Source: Inonotus obliquus (lineage: Eukaryota; Basidiomycota; Agaricomycetes; Hymenochaetales; Hymenochaetaceae). From it: a DNA stretch of 64,000 nt. Location: assembly GCA_032164295.1 (NCBI GenBank), contig JAJHTX010000005.1:620001-684000 (forward strand), read 5' to 3'. Each line of letters begins with the position of its first letter. Within the stretch, counting starts at the first letter, position 1. The notes under the pieces were generated by a model. The model saw only the letters and a program-made list of their open reading frames with translations. It was not told the origin of the DNA and made no database searches. Shown piece after piece: positions 10,366-22,850 of this stretch. The position numbers were made by a program, and so were the translations under genes.

Positions 10366-11506
10366 GTCTCATCCTATGCAAGCAGACTGTGGACCTCTAT
10401 TGTGTAATCTAATTTATTCTGATTAACCTGTCAGTCCAAGTCTGATGCTCACTCTGGATATCGTACATTCGTGATTGGGGTCGCTAATATTTGCACTTAT
10501 GTATCAATACGACACCCTTCCATCTCTTCAATAATCTGATTTGCAGCTACTGTGGAACCCTACGTTTTACTAGTTATCTCCGTTACCAATATTTAGTATT
10601 ACATATAATTAATTACTTTCTGGAAAAACAAATGTATTCTTTTTACAAATCCAGTCACATGATTATGGGAAATCCGGGACCGGCCCTCACTTCATTCATG
10701 TACTTTTATACCCGAATTTACTGGAGAGCCAAGTAGATCAGCACACACAGCGGCACCATTGTCATTTGCCACTTGGTCTGAGAGCTACTTGGCCTGCGAT
10801 TAGCTCCGCTCTGTCACGAGCTTGTTGTATGGGTCCCACCCCCCAACTCAGCATGCTTTCGAAATAAAGCTCTCGAAGAGCGCCGTTCGCTTTCCTCTCT
10901 CGAACTCTCAGTTCCTAGGACTTCTGAAACCTCGGTTCATTGTACTCGTTTGCTGCGCAGCAGTGGGCCTATGGAGTCAGTGAACCGTTGTAGTTGACTT
11001 TCTACCGGTTGACTCGTGCATCCAGGTATGTTGATGGGTTCTAAAAGGACGTGGTAATGCTTACAGGATTTAAGGATACAATCGCTTAGAGTTGGCGTAT
11101 AAACGTTATTACGTAACCAAATCCCTCTGCACCATATGCATCAGACAAAGTCCAACCATGGACGGAGCGTCGATTCAAACAGCTGACCACTCACCCCTGA
11201 ATTGTAGAAGTCGTGAAGGTCGCGGAAACATCCACTATTCTCAGCTCACTTCACGTCCCCAGCGCGGTCATCGCACCTTTGCTTGAACACTTCTTCCTAG
11301 AACCAATCATTGGATCTTTAATGTTGATGCAAAGAATGATAATAGTTTAGATGGTGATTCTTTTGCGGGGAGTGGGAGGATGTGACGAGTCGGACTGGTT
11401 CTTTGGCCTCGGAAGAACTATGGCTGATCCGCTGTGTGGGTATTTAACGCGGTGAGAGGAGTCGGCGGGTAGTATTGGACGTCTACTGAGTTGTATTGCG
11501 CAAAGA
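10366..11506. other. Intergenic, no gene seen
   Basis: AT-rich in 10480-10660. Open frames are short and show no family features. The right end is the promoter of the MFS gene. Confidence 0.4.
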
Positions 11507-13823
11507 ATGGGCCTTGGTATCTTGCCTGATCTTTACCTCGGCGAGAACGTCCCAGGTTCGTCTCCTTTCACAAGCTGCACTCTTCAGCAAGGATAAATAT
11601 TAAATACAACGATTCTTGCTAGGAACGTCTCTCCTCGACGACCTACATTCCCGTGGTAAACACTATGACGCTCAAGATCCCAACATCAAGCGCGGAAAAG
11701 ACGGTATCATTCTCGTTCCCCAACCTTCCGACTCTCCCGCCGATCCTTTGAATTGGCCTCGCTGGCGAAAAATCGCACTCATATCAACAATAACATATGG
11801 TGCTGGCGTCGTCGGAGCCTTCGGACCCATCCTCAGCGCGGGTTTCGTCCTAATCGCGGAAGAACTCGACACAACCGTCGACCAACTCTCTCGTATTGCG
11901 GGAAATCTCATCTTGGCTAGTGGATTAGTATTAGTTTTGACGGCTCCGGCGAGTGTGATTTGGGGGAGGAGGCCCGTCTATATTTTGGGAAATTCGGCGC
12001 TTGTGGCCAGCTCGATTTGGAGTGCTTGTTCCCAGGATTTGGGAAATTTGACGGCGAGTAGGGTTGTGGGTGGGATGGGTATGGCACCGCTTGAGTGTCT
12101 TGCTCAAGCTACTATTGGGTAAGTCGCTTCAGTACTTATTGGAAGGGACGTCACTGATCTTGTGTCCTAGCGACATATTTTTCGTCCATGAGCGAGGCAG
12201 GTGGATCGCACTCTGGAGCGTAGGCATCCTTCTTCTCCTCCTTGCGATTACCTTACTGACGACTACTCAATCTCCAGTTTGCCCTTCTCGGAGGCATCTG
12301 TGGTGTCTCCATCGTTAACGGATACCTCATCGAAGTGTGCGTTTCTTACTCTATTGGAGCTCTTCAATACTGATGGAGAGATGAATGTCAGATCCTGGCG
12401 GATCTGCTTCATTATAATAGCTGCTATGGTGTGTACTATGTATCCTTTCATCCACGCAGTTCACTGAGTAATTTTACGCATACAGTGTGGCGTACTCTTC
12501 GTCCTGACGATGATATTCGTCCCGGAAACAGCATACATCCGTCAGACACCCCTCGAAGTCCTTCCAGTCGAGCACAAAGGCACTCCATTAGTAGTACAAG
12601 AATCCAAACCGAAAACCCCTTCCGAACGTGGTACAGAAAAACTTTCTTACGAAGAGAACGTTGACATCGAACAACGTATTGTCAATAAAGGCTCGCGCAC
12701 GAGCACAGGAGCTCTACAAGATCAAAAGCAAGAGAAACCGCCGTTCTCGCTTTGGCATGTGATGATGCCATGGACAGGGAAGAAGTACTCTGATGAAAAC
12801 TTCTTCAAAGCGGCGTTGAGACCGTTTTCGCTTATTTTAAGCCCTGTGGTTGCATGGGGAGCGCTTGTCTATGGTACGACAAATGTCTGGTGTACGTTCA
12901 TTTCTCCTTCTCCCTCCTCTACTTACATGCACCTAGAATAACCGCTAACATGATTTCTAAGTGGTTTTGCTTTCTGTCTCTGTGTCGATGCTATTCTCGG
13001 ATCCTGCTTTCGGGTATGGATACGGCGCAGGTGTAGTTGGGTTAATCTCAGGTGTTGGTCCGTTTATCGCTGCATTCCTTGGTAATGCACTTGCGGGACC
13101 TATAAGTGACTGGACTGTAACGGTCATGGCGCGTCGGAATGGTGGTATTTACGAACCTGAGTACGTCTCTCTTTGATTATTCCCTTTTATCCCACCATTC
13201 TTATCTGTATTTAGGTTCCGTCTCCTCGTTATGATTCCAACCTTCATCGTTTTCTGTATTGGCTGGTTTGGATGGGCCGTTAGTGCGCATCTTGAACAGC
13301 TTTGGATCGGACCTGCGATTTTTTATTCGTTGATAAATTTCGGTCAGGCGTTGTCATATATCGCGTGCGTATTCATCCATCCAATCAATGTTTTCCTTTG
13401 TTTCTTTACCTGCATGCATACCTGATTTTTTTAGTGTAACATCATACGTGATTGATGCACATCCACATTACGCACCTGAAGCGTTCGGAACAATCAAGTA
13501 CGTTCTTCCCATCTACCACCTACCATCACCCTGTCCACGTGCTACGGTTAACACTCCGCTTCACATAGTTGTTTCAAGGATGTCTTTGCGTTCGGACTAA
13601 CGTACTTCGTAACACCATGGATCCTTAATCAAGGTTCGTCATATCATCCTTCTTTGATCCGTCATGTCCGTTAACCCTCATCAAAATATGTATAGGTGTC
13701 TTAAGAACGTTTTGCACTATAGGCGGTATAAACGCCTGGGTATGCTTGATGACAATTCCAATGTACATCTACGGGAAACGTGCACGTAGTTGGGTACATA
13801 GGACGCCTTGGATGCTGGCTTGA
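11507..13823 (+). CDS. MFS transporter of the DHA1 (drug/polyamine H+ antiporter) type
   Basis: About nine exons and about 590 residues. Exon 1 (MGLGILPDLYLGENVPG) splices to TSLLDDLHSRG. The cytosolic N-terminus contains ILVPQPS and DPLNWPRWRK, a common start of fungal DHA1 carriers. Helices follow, with WGRRPVYILGN in the loop between TM2 and TM3 (motif A-like), RVVGGMGMAPLE, and ERGRWIALWSVGILLLLL. Then come FALLGGICGVSIVNGYLIE, WRICFIIIAAM, the FVPETAYIR motif and a long central cytosolic loop. The second half has GYGYGAGVVGLISGVGPF, LAGPISDW, and the final ARSWVHRTPWMLA. A proton antiporter in the plasma or vacuolar membrane is expected; the substrate cannot be told. No break seen. Confidence 0.85.
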
Positions 13824-14931
13824 CTCGGATAACTCTACCTGACCTGATACTCTACTGAATTGAAAGTCACATTTATCAAAGGTCATCGAGTGTGTCAGGG
13901 ATCAAGATTGGCGGATGGGGCATCTTTTGGTGGCTGATGGTGGTGATGGTGACGGGATGAGCATCGGATTATGTATCAAAACCAATCCATCGCACGATTC
14001 AAGTTGTAATTTCTAAATAAGGAATTCAGTGAGGGTCACCGGGTGTGTTTTCATTCCCTTCGGACGTTTTGTCTTCTCCTTCTTGGCGTAAAAGTGGACA
14101 TTAATGGACACAAAGCAAGTACTGTACTAGTCATTTTGCGGATATAAGCAGCGATGAAGAAGATGAAGACAAGAATAAACACACTATAAAAAACCCTTTC
14201 TTATTCATACTTTTGGCAACGCAATGATGCGGATGTGATCTCTTTGGGAGATGAGAGATGAGAACACCGGTGGAAAGCTTCAATTCGACGAGAAGATGAG
14301 AAGATGTTGTGATTTGTTATGAAATGCTGGTATGTCTCTCACACCGGCAAGCCTTCTGTGAAGTCATGATCAGTTTCGTTATTGGTCCGAGGGATGCTCA
14401 TCAACGATGGTGGTGAAGCAGAGGTGGTTACTTCACAGCCCGAGGTCGGTGATGGGAAATTCAGGATTTGGAAAGTCGAATGCTAGTTTGGATCTTGGCG
14501 AATTATGTAGGATGAAGTTCTTGTCTTGAGTAGGACGACGAGTCAAACATGACCTTTCCATCCTAGGTGTTTATTTGAAAGGATTTGTGTATAGTGTACC
14601 ATGGATTTGGGAAAAGACAAGAGAATGGTAACCAAAACGGGATGATTTCGGGGAAGTTTATGAGAAAATGGGTTCGGCGGTTGCATCGCATGAGCACGCG
14701 GGAGATTGCAACGGGTAACAGAGTAACGCACCGCACTCTACCACAACCAAGGAAGAGAGTCCTCGGCTCATCACTTCCTCCTCCCTACTCACTAACTCAC
14801 TATGATTATCATCAACTAGCTGGCCTTGTTTCCTTTCTTCCATCTCAAGGCTCGACGCTTGAGTCCGTCCATCCTTTTTCGAGGCCGAGGCTGAGCTGAG
14901 GACATATACTCTTCATTTCATTTCTAAAGGG
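13824..14931. other. Intergenic, no gene seen
   Basis: 1.1 kb with purine-rich (gatgaagaagatgaagac near 14150) and pyrimidine-rich patches (14760-14880). It holds the promoter of the mucin-like gene. No coding or RNA feature recognised. Confidence 0.4.
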
Positions 14932-14956
14932 CGTTTTCGTCCAGGAGACGAAAACG
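14932..14956. promoter_or_regulatory. Perfect 10-bp inverted repeat 5' of the mucin-like gene
   Basis: Arms CGTTTTCGTC (14932-14941) and GACGAAAACG (14947-14956) flank a 5-base spacer, ending 30 bases before the ATG at 14987. It could form a hairpin in the 5' leader or act as a palindromic protein site. The arm resembles the SBF cell-cycle box CRCGAAA but does not match it exactly. A further ACGAAACGAAAAG follows at 14974-14986. Confidence 0.5.
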
Positions 14957-14986
14957 TTCTCTCTTTCTTTTTAACGAAACGAAAAG

Positions 14987-17900
14987 ATGTACATCCCTTT
15001 CAACTTTCCTTCATCTTTACATTTGAAGTCTTTCCCGCGACACTTTAGTTTGACTCGTGAGTACCATTCTGTCCTACTTGGGGGGGAGGGGAGGGAGACC
15101 GATGACAGCGAAGATCTCTCCCTATCGACGGTGGAAAGGATGTGTCGGGGACGCTTAATTCGATCGACGAGACCTATATAACTGAAAGTTATTCCTATTT
15201 TTGACAGCGCGTGCGGATGCGGACAACTCGCAGGCGGCTCCCGGCGAGTCACAGTCGTCACCCTCTTCTTTCGATATTTCATCAAGCTTGGATGTCGTCC
15301 TATCGTCTTCGTCGACCGAGGTAGATGCTGTTGAGGTGGCTACGGAGAGTACGAGTGAGGACACGTCGGCATTGTCAAGTTCGTTGGATGTTGTTTCGGT
15401 AGAACGTGAGTCTCCTCGTTGCTCATTTTCGTTATGTATTCTAAACGGTGGACGGTAGCTTCATCTTCCTCTGCCGAGGCTACCTTGACGACTTCGAGCG
15501 AACTCGACCTCACTTTGACGACAAGCGGGGAGCCAACGCTGATCACAACCTCCTCGGTCGATTCTTCGGTTCCTTGTAAGTCTTACTGCCATTTTTTATC
15601 TGGTTCAATCGGATGTTTATAAGTGCGAGTCACAGCATTATCTGTTGTTTTGTCAACGACTAGCGAAGAGCCGAGTCTCGTATCGGTATCAACTTCGTCG
15701 GAGGTTGTTACTTCCTTGTGTGAGTTCTTGGTATGGATTTTTGATTTTACTCTTTTTGATGATAGGTTTTGTCTTGTTAGTTTCGGTCTCAGAGCCCGCT
15801 TCCACGAGCACGTCGATAACTCTTTCTCCTGCGTCTTTGACCACCGACATTGCATCGCTAATCTCTGATCCCGCTTCCACAAGCACATCGATAGTTCTCT
15901 CTTCTGCGTCCTTGGCCACCGGCACTGCAACGTCCTCCGTATCTCCTTCGACGTCTGTTTCCTTAGAAGCAACAGATATTGGGACTTCGATCGTTACATC
16001 TTCCTCAATTGAGATCTCACCGGAATGTCAGTGCTGCGTTTATTTCAAGATGGACATTGTACTAATCATGTCGTACAGCGACCGTTTCTGAGGTTGCTTC
16101 GATAGACAACTCAGCACCCACCTCAACTTCGATCCCTTTATCTCCTCCGACGATCCTTCCCAGCAGCTCAGTAGAGATCACTTCCTCATCTTCACTCGTT
16201 GTACCTGATCCTTCGACCCTTTCAACTTCTGACCCTCTCCCGACTTGTGAGTTTGTTGAAAATTTTTACGTTCGAACGGCAGGACTGATATGCGACGGGC
16301 AGCATCATCCACTGACTCCTCCGCAGTAAGCAACTCCAACCCCGATTCGGACCCAGTTGTCGTCCCTTCACCTTCCAACCTTTCCACCACAACCACACTC
16401 GTCTCCTCTACGCTTTCGGTTTCACTTAGTGAACCGACTCCTGTGCCTGTGATTTCGACGCCGGAGACTTCGTCCGACTCCGTTGCTAGGTCAACTGCCA
16501 CGAGTACAGTATCGACTACTACGTCTTCGGGTTCTTCAGATTCTGCGGACTCTGCGGACTCCACGGATACAAGTTCGACGGACTCGACAACGAATCCAAG
16601 AACGGACTCGGGTGGCTCAACGTCGGATCCTACAGATTCTACGGACTCTACGGACTCTACGGATACTGAAAATTCGACGGACTCAACAACGGATTCAACC
16701 ACAGACCCTGCCGATACAACGCCGGATTCTACAGATTCAACAGGTTCATCAGATTCTACAGACTCCGCGGATTCAACGGGTTCCACGGATTCCACAGACC
16801 AGTCGAGCAGTGAAGATGGAACAGCGAGCTCGAACTCAGGCTCGAGCTCAAGTTCAGAGTCAGATCAACCAGAAGAGTCGAGTGATGGTACGACTGGGAC
16901 TGATGGTACAGATTCGGCATCCTCAGGATCGGGATTGAGCTCCGATGTTTCATCTGACTTGGCGACGGCAACCATTTCGACCAGCGCAGGATCTGAAACG
17001 GTGACCTCACTTGCTACGGAGGCCACTGATACTGCGCTTTCCGATCCCAATTCTGCGATTTCAACTTCAGTTCCCGACGAGTCTTTGAGTGTTGATGTAT
17101 CCACGACTTTGGACTCTGCGGACTCGTTTTTGTCTACTTTTGATGCCTCGGAGACCATTTCGGCGTCTGCGAGTGTGGATGATTCGTCGGTGCTCCTTAC
17201 TGCGACGGATTCAGAGTCTGTGTTGGAGACGTCCACTGTAACTGATTCGGAAAGTGATACTGCGCTTACTGCTACTTTGACATCCTTGGTTGTCGATGAC
17301 GTTACCAGTTCCGCCCCCGTTCCGGATGTTACTTCCACTGCAGCAGACGCGAGCGAGGACGATTCTGCGTTATCTGCCGCATCGCCTTCACCAGTTAACC
17401 GAATTGTGACTGATCCACAGGAGACACCTCAAGCTGCCCAGGCCCAGGATAATGACCCAGACCAGACCGAAACTGGCGATAGTGATGGGAGTTCGCCAGC
17501 GATTGCTCCTCCAGGTGCGGGTGGGAGGTACGTCAGGAATACTTTTATTTAAGAGGAAGGTACATATGTCGATGACTGACTAACTTTTTATACAGCACTT
17601 TCTCCGCTGCGGGTAGTCCACCGACTGGCACATCACCTCGTAATCCCTTTCCGACAAATACCGGCGATGGTGGTGGTGGGACGAACACTACTGGTATCGG
17701 TTCCAGCGCAGTGTAAGCGTATACCCCACTTGCTTCCTCAGTTTCCTTTCATGCTCATATATATTTTAGTAAAGAACCGATGTCGGCTGGAACAATTGCA
17801 GGCATTACCATTTCCGTTGTTGGTAGTCTCGCCCTCGTTCTGGTCATCATCTTCCTCCTACTCCGCCGTCGGCGTTTACGTGAACGTCATCGTATACTGG

Positions 17901-19449
17901 CACATGAGAGTTTTGGGCCTGGTATTATGCGTAGTAACACCCCATCAAGCAGACATGCGTCGAGTCCGTCGGGTGTTGCATTCCTGTCTGCGCTCCAAAA
18001 CGTGGGCCGACGTTCGAGCTTTGATGATGATGGTGCCCGGGGAGGCGGAGCAGGTGGATTCTTCAGTCGTATGCGTGGTGTTGCGTTGCCTTGGAAGAAG
18101 GATCGACCTGATTTGATAGGAGAGAAAGGAAGGGAAGTGATGAATGAGAAACCTGCGGAAGTGTATGAACGTGGAGTAGGTGTTGGACAAGGATCATTCC
18201 TACCTCCTCTTGCACCTGTCAGATCCATCTCACCCATGCCACCTCTCGGAGCTGTTTCGTCATCTAATGCTAATACCGACTCAAACGCGAATGCGAATGC
18301 TAATCCATTTGCGGATCCGGCTTCTGTACCTCGTTCTGGGACACCTGTAGAACCTGGACGGACACGTACACCGAGCCCGCCTCAAGGTGGTTCATATGCA
18401 GCAGCGGCTGCAATTGGTATCGGCATGCCACCGACCGCGGTAACCGGGACGAAAGATCAAGCGCCTCGACCAGATGACCCGTTCTGGGATCCGGAGGACT
18501 TACTGCCACCTGCTCTTAGACTGAGCGCGTTGAAGAACCAGGCGGCGGCGTGGAAGGCCAGTTCTGCGAACACTCGTCCTACTCCGGGTTCCGTTCCGGC
18601 TATGGGTAACGTAGACGCTCCTGTCGGTGCTGATTTGGCTGTTCCCAGGTCAACATCCGGTAAAGCAGACGCAGGAAGGGTTTCACCAGACGATGGTCTA
18701 GTCCCTCTTGACCCATTCGCAGATCCAGGTATCCAATCCACGAACGGACACCCAATTTCTCCCATAGAAACCAACGACAGACAACTAGAGCCGAAAGATA
18801 TCATACCTGATATCTTTGATTATCGTGCTAGTAGTAGTTCTTCTACTGGCTACGACTCGAGAGACTCGAGAGAAGGAAATTCTCATTCTCATTCTTCGTG
18901 GGTAACCCAGAATGCTTGGGGTGATGGTGGAGGATCGGGATCGGAAAGGTCTTATACGCCGAGTTCGGTTACGTCTTCGTTTTATCGTGCTGGGGATCAT
19001 CAGAAGCCTTTCCAACAACAACAAGGACAACAGCCACGAGTACAAACGATGACGAATGAGAAATACGTTGTGTATGAGGGTAGTTCGTCTTCTGGACCTT
19101 CGAGCATAAGCGACAGTTCAGCTATTCCTTCGAGTTATGGATCTGGCGTAGGTATTGGTACGAATGACTCGAACCTTCCGCTTGGTCTTGGAGTTTTGCG
19201 TTCGCAAAGTCCTGACGAGAGCAAGTATGCTTTTGGGTTTTTAGGGAAGGAGAAGGAAGGGGATTTGGAGAGTGCGGTTGGGAAGCGGATGAGTAGCGTT
19301 TCGGGTGAGAGTTATGAGAGTGGGAGGTATCAGGTACGTTCATAATTTTGATTTTGACTTTGTTTGGTTTTTTTGCTGTTGGTTTGGTGGAATGGATGCT
19401 TATGTTCTTTTTGTTTGATTTGATGTAGATGTTCGGAAATGCTCTTTGA
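14987..19449 (+). CDS. Mucin-like Ser/Thr-rich single-pass plasma-membrane protein (sensor-like)
   Basis: About nine exons and about 1,280 residues. A very long Ser/Thr-rich ectodomain is encoded from 15208 to about 17720 and includes an acidic block of DST/DS repeats at 16520-16810. A transmembrane helix follows at about 17790-17860 (AGTIAGITISVVGSLALVLV then IIFLLLRRRRLRERHR). A cytoplasmic tail of about 500 residues is rich in Ser, Gly, Pro and Asp, with low-complexity NANANAN. The final mini-exon after 19433 encodes MFGNAL. The layout matches fungal wall-stress or osmosensor mucins (Wsc/Mid2/Msb2-like), but no Wsc or other named domain is seen. The predicted start MYIPFNFPSSLHLKSFPRHF is a poor signal peptide, so the true first exon may differ. 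Open antisense frames here are shadows of the repeats. Confidence 0.72.
16520..16810 (+). repeat. Coding Asp-Ser-Thr repeat
   Basis: Imperfect repetition of GAYTCNACRGA-type units encodes DSADSADSTDTSSTDSTT and TDSTDSTDSTDTENSTDS-like runs. Codon-level variation between units suggests an old, mutated array that could still change length by slippage. It forms part of the ectodomain and would give an extended, O-glycosylated acidic stalk. Confidence 0.75.
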
Positions 19450-19840
19450 GTCTAGAGTCCGACTCCGCCAGCTGTTCTGGTTGATGCCTCGTCGGATACG
19501 TTATCGCTACATCGTTGGAACTGCCGGAATCTTCACGCCGCTAGCCTCATAACCATAAACGACCTATCCTTCGCCCATTCACCCGTTCATTCCTTCACTC
19601 CTCCATCTCTTCACCCCACTCCACTTATTTTTCTATCACTGTACCTCTTGGACTTTGGAAATATTCGGATTTCTTTCTTTCTTTCTCTTTTCGTTTCTCG
19701 ACTTCTTTATTACTAAGATTGATATCTCGCTACGATCGCATGTCGTAGTCATCCTTGTCTCTTTGTTTCTTTCGATTTCGTTTTATCTCAGTCCCTATTT
19801 ACCTTCTTATTCTAGTCTGCTATGTGTTTTCCGCACGTTG

Positions 19841-19885
19841 TTGTGTTGTGTTGTGTTGTGTTGTGTTGTGTTGTGTTGTGTTGTG
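19841..19885. repeat. Microsatellite, nine perfect TTGTG units
   Basis: Nine uninterrupted TTGTG pentamers lie about 390 bases after the stop codon of the mucin-like gene, in or beyond its 3' UTR. This is not a telomeric repeat. Perfect units suggest recent or ongoing length change. Confidence 0.95.
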
Positions 19886-20039
19886 TTGGTTTTGGAGGTT
19901 GGAAGAAGAGAAGGAGACGCATGTCAGGAAGGAAAGAAGAGGTTGAAAGAAGTGAAATTAATTCGTGTACTGTGTTAATGTGTACGAATTACTTACTTAC
20001 AAAATCTACATCTACTTATGATTTCTTCGTCGCCTAATG

Positions 20040-22130
20040 GGCCATGGCAGGGGGAGGGGAACCACCGAACCATTGTAAGCTGTGAGTTCCGCACAAGCCA
20101 GTGCTCAACTTGGAATTGGGTATGGAAGGAGAAGAGACGGTTGTGGGTCATTTGCAAACTTTAGCTTGCAGAGACCAACCAAATTTGTAGTACAATTTGT
20201 AGGGTAGGCAAGAATTTGTCACGTGTTCGTGAGATGAGGGTTTACAATTGGTGCCTTAACAGTGTTGTATTGCATAGTGATATACACAATACAGTGAGAG
20301 TACATACACTGGGATTTCGACCGGCACTTATGGTAGGAAAAGGGAGGAGGAAAACAATCTACAAAAGGATATTGCAGAAGAAAAACCCCCTCCAACTCGG
20401 ATGACCCTCCCCCCCCTAACCTGAAACCCAGAATGGCCCAGCCCAGATGATCCCCGTCGCAGCTCGCAACTTCTACGTCTTTCAGTTACACCTGCAAAAG
20501 GTGCGGTTTCCCCGCAGGTACTTTCCTACCCGAAGTGAATAGGTTGGCCATATCCGATGGCATCCGGCCTGGTTACCGGCGTGACAACCGTCCTCGAGCC
20601 CTCCTGCTTTACGGCCCTACTCGCAATGGTGTCGTCATAGGAAGGCCTTCCCGGCCCCCGTAGAAGCCCATTACAGGCTCAAGACCTCATGGCCCTGCAC
20701 CGCCGCCGTCCGTCACTCCCCGACTTACACGGGTATATCCTCCTTATCCACATGACCACTCCTTATCTCCAGTCCGGAGGGAAGAATCGGGTGCCCCAGC
20801 GCGCAACTGCGGTGCGCCATTACAGCAACTAACCCAGCCCCGAAGCCGCCAGGACAGTCTACAGTGCGCGAACAAGGGTGGTGAGAATGGACCCCTACTA
20901 GGGGGTAGGACAAAGGATAGTTTTTAGACTGGGTTTCACCAGTTCGCCCGACGAGGGAGGCGAGCACAACTTACGTTGCGCATAAAAGAGATTAACCCCA
21001 CGGCAAGCAGGAGACAGCATAAAGCTGAACAACCTGATGTTGCAGGGGAGACACCATAAAGTGCAGACTCCCCAGAACTACACTGGTGAGGCGGACGGAA
21101 TGAAGGGAGGGAGAGGGAGTTTTCCACGCTCGATGGTGGTGGTTGAAGGAAAGGTGGTGCCTGGCACGGCCTGTGAAAAATCCGTGACACTTTTACCCGG
21201 TCGGAGTTTTACATAATTTCCATTTATGGTAACTTGCGTCGATCTTCATGGACCACTTTCCGTCCCCCACTAAATCCCTTGAATATGTAGTTCCACAGAG
21301 TTCGAGTTATTTGTCCCTTTCTTTCAACACAAAAAGGCTTAGAATAGCTATCCAATGTGAAATATATCAAGTACAAGTCTATTGTAGGTGATGTTCAAGC
21401 AGAATACACACGTCTGTTTTCATTTATGTGTCACGTGATCTTATTTTGGCTTTTTTGCACGACCATATCTTCCTCTGAAAACACTCATAAAACACCTTTA
21501 AAACTGCTTGTGCACTATGTATGAGTGTATTAGAGTAGTCCTGTCAACAATTTGCGAAAAAAATCGACTTACTGGTGTGGAGATTAGCATATACAATAGA
21601 CACAGCAGCATATATGCTTAATAGCTCAACGAATTCGTGCTCTTTCATTGTGTTTCTTTCACATATCTGAATCTTAAGGAAAAATAAAGATTTTGTACAA
21701 AAAACATTTTGTAGAAATGTCTTAGTTATTTATATATGCATCTAAAATCGCCATATCTTGACATTTTGTAGGTACTTTTTTTGATTTTTTTTGACAGTCT
21801 TGCTCAGAATCTCAAAAAATAATTTTTTGATATTTTTTCGGATTTTATTTAGTGTGGTGGAGGACAGGACGAGTCATCGAATCTCAAAACAAAAAGTGAA
21901 ACAGGTGAATCCGTGCGTCGATCGCCGCTTAGCCATGGGAGGGACCGTGGGAATGTTACGGAAATTACATTGGCCGTGCCAGGTACCATTACAATTACAC
22001 TCAGTTCACTCACACTCAACTTTCTTTCTTACTCTCATCTTCACAATATTGTTCTCATTTTTTCCTGACTCCATGACTTTACGGTGTAAAGTAAATCTTC
22101 TCTCGTTAACTACGGCCCGGAGACTGCGGT
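20040..22130. other. Gene-free island, probably transposable-element remnants
   Basis: The island has two contrasting parts. 20400-21190 is GC-richer and on the minus strand looks like a leader of some repetitive element, with no intact frame. 21400-21860 is AT-rich with long T and A runs and phrases such as gccatatcttgacattttg. The direct repeat aatttgtag occurs twice near 20180-20200. No reverse transcriptase, transposase, long terminal repeat or clear terminal inverted repeat was found, so the element type is not assigned. Confidence 0.35.
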
Positions 22131-22143
22131 GTTTTGAATTTCT

Positions 22144-22850
22144 TTACTTGAGAAGGTCTTGGCTGGCTATTTTCATGAGAAGGTGCGAAAGCGCGTTTAC
22201 TTGGCAAGAACAAGAATAACTGGACCACATGCAAACGATCTCTGTGACTTTGTGAACTTCTCGGCCGGCATCTAGCATGAAGCCGTGCTGCGAGACGTAC
22301 TTTATAGTGAGTGCGATGGAGTTTTTGCTGTCGGCATGAAATACCTCCATGAAAGTATTGCGCCATTGGTTAGGTGATGATGATGTCTTTCTTTAGTTCC
22401 TTGGATCATGGATAACCTCTAGACGGAGAATATACGGATTCGGCGAGTGTGATAGGAGAACCAAATTGCCGGACTGCGTAAAGGTCTGGAATCACGGTCG
22501 TTTGGTTCCTTTCTGTGCCTTTACTGGGAGACTCTGTGGCAACGTTTTTCCGTCCTTATTGGCTTTGAGCAGCTATTCTTAATTTCGGTCCGCTCACGTC
22601 ACGAAAACGGCACCGCATGTGGTTTCTCCTGGAGAATAACGAGTTCGGCGTCTCTTCCATGAGGTTCTGTGGGTAACTGCAACTCGTGTGCCGTCGGGCG
22701 ATGTTTGACCCAGCCGTTGCATAGCTCACTGGGGAAGAAATTGCTGGTTAATGGAAAGACCGCCTACTCCCTCGGAGCCAAACATGAAATCACCTATCTC
22801 CACGCGGACATTGGTCTCGGACCTCCAGTTCTCATAAAGTTATTTTAATA
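22144..22850 (-). pseudogene. Broken gene fragments of unknown family
   Basis: Minus-strand readings look protein-like but do not join. YENWRSETNVRVEIGDFMFG runs on to LSINQQFLP and then meets a stop. In another frame ELCNGWVKHRPTAHELQLP and DAELVILQEKPHAVPFS follow. A third piece contains FHADSKNSIALTIKYVSQHG and FMLDAGREVHKVTEIVCMW and ends at 22144. Stops and frame changes between the pieces have no clear introns. I read it as a decayed gene, though missed exons remain possible. Confidence 0.35.

Noticed and set aside
16178..16795. Long antisense open frame (205 codons) of Val/Glu/Ser repeats opposite the mucin-like gene
   Set aside because: It is the mirror of the DST repeat codons; such repeats are open in several frames and this one joins to no exons.
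16865..17338. Second antisense frame of 157 codons opposite the mucin-like gene
   Set aside because: Same cause: biased Ser/Thr/Asp codons leave the complementary strand free of stops.
19841..19885. Possible internal telomeric repeat
   Set aside because: The unit is TTGTG, not TTAGGG-like, and lies in a 3' flank.
19755..20037. Three overlapping plus-strand frames of Cys/Val/Leu-rich protein over the pentamer array
   Set aside because: A 5-base repeat reads open in all frames; the CVVLC runs are translation of TTGTG units, not a protein.
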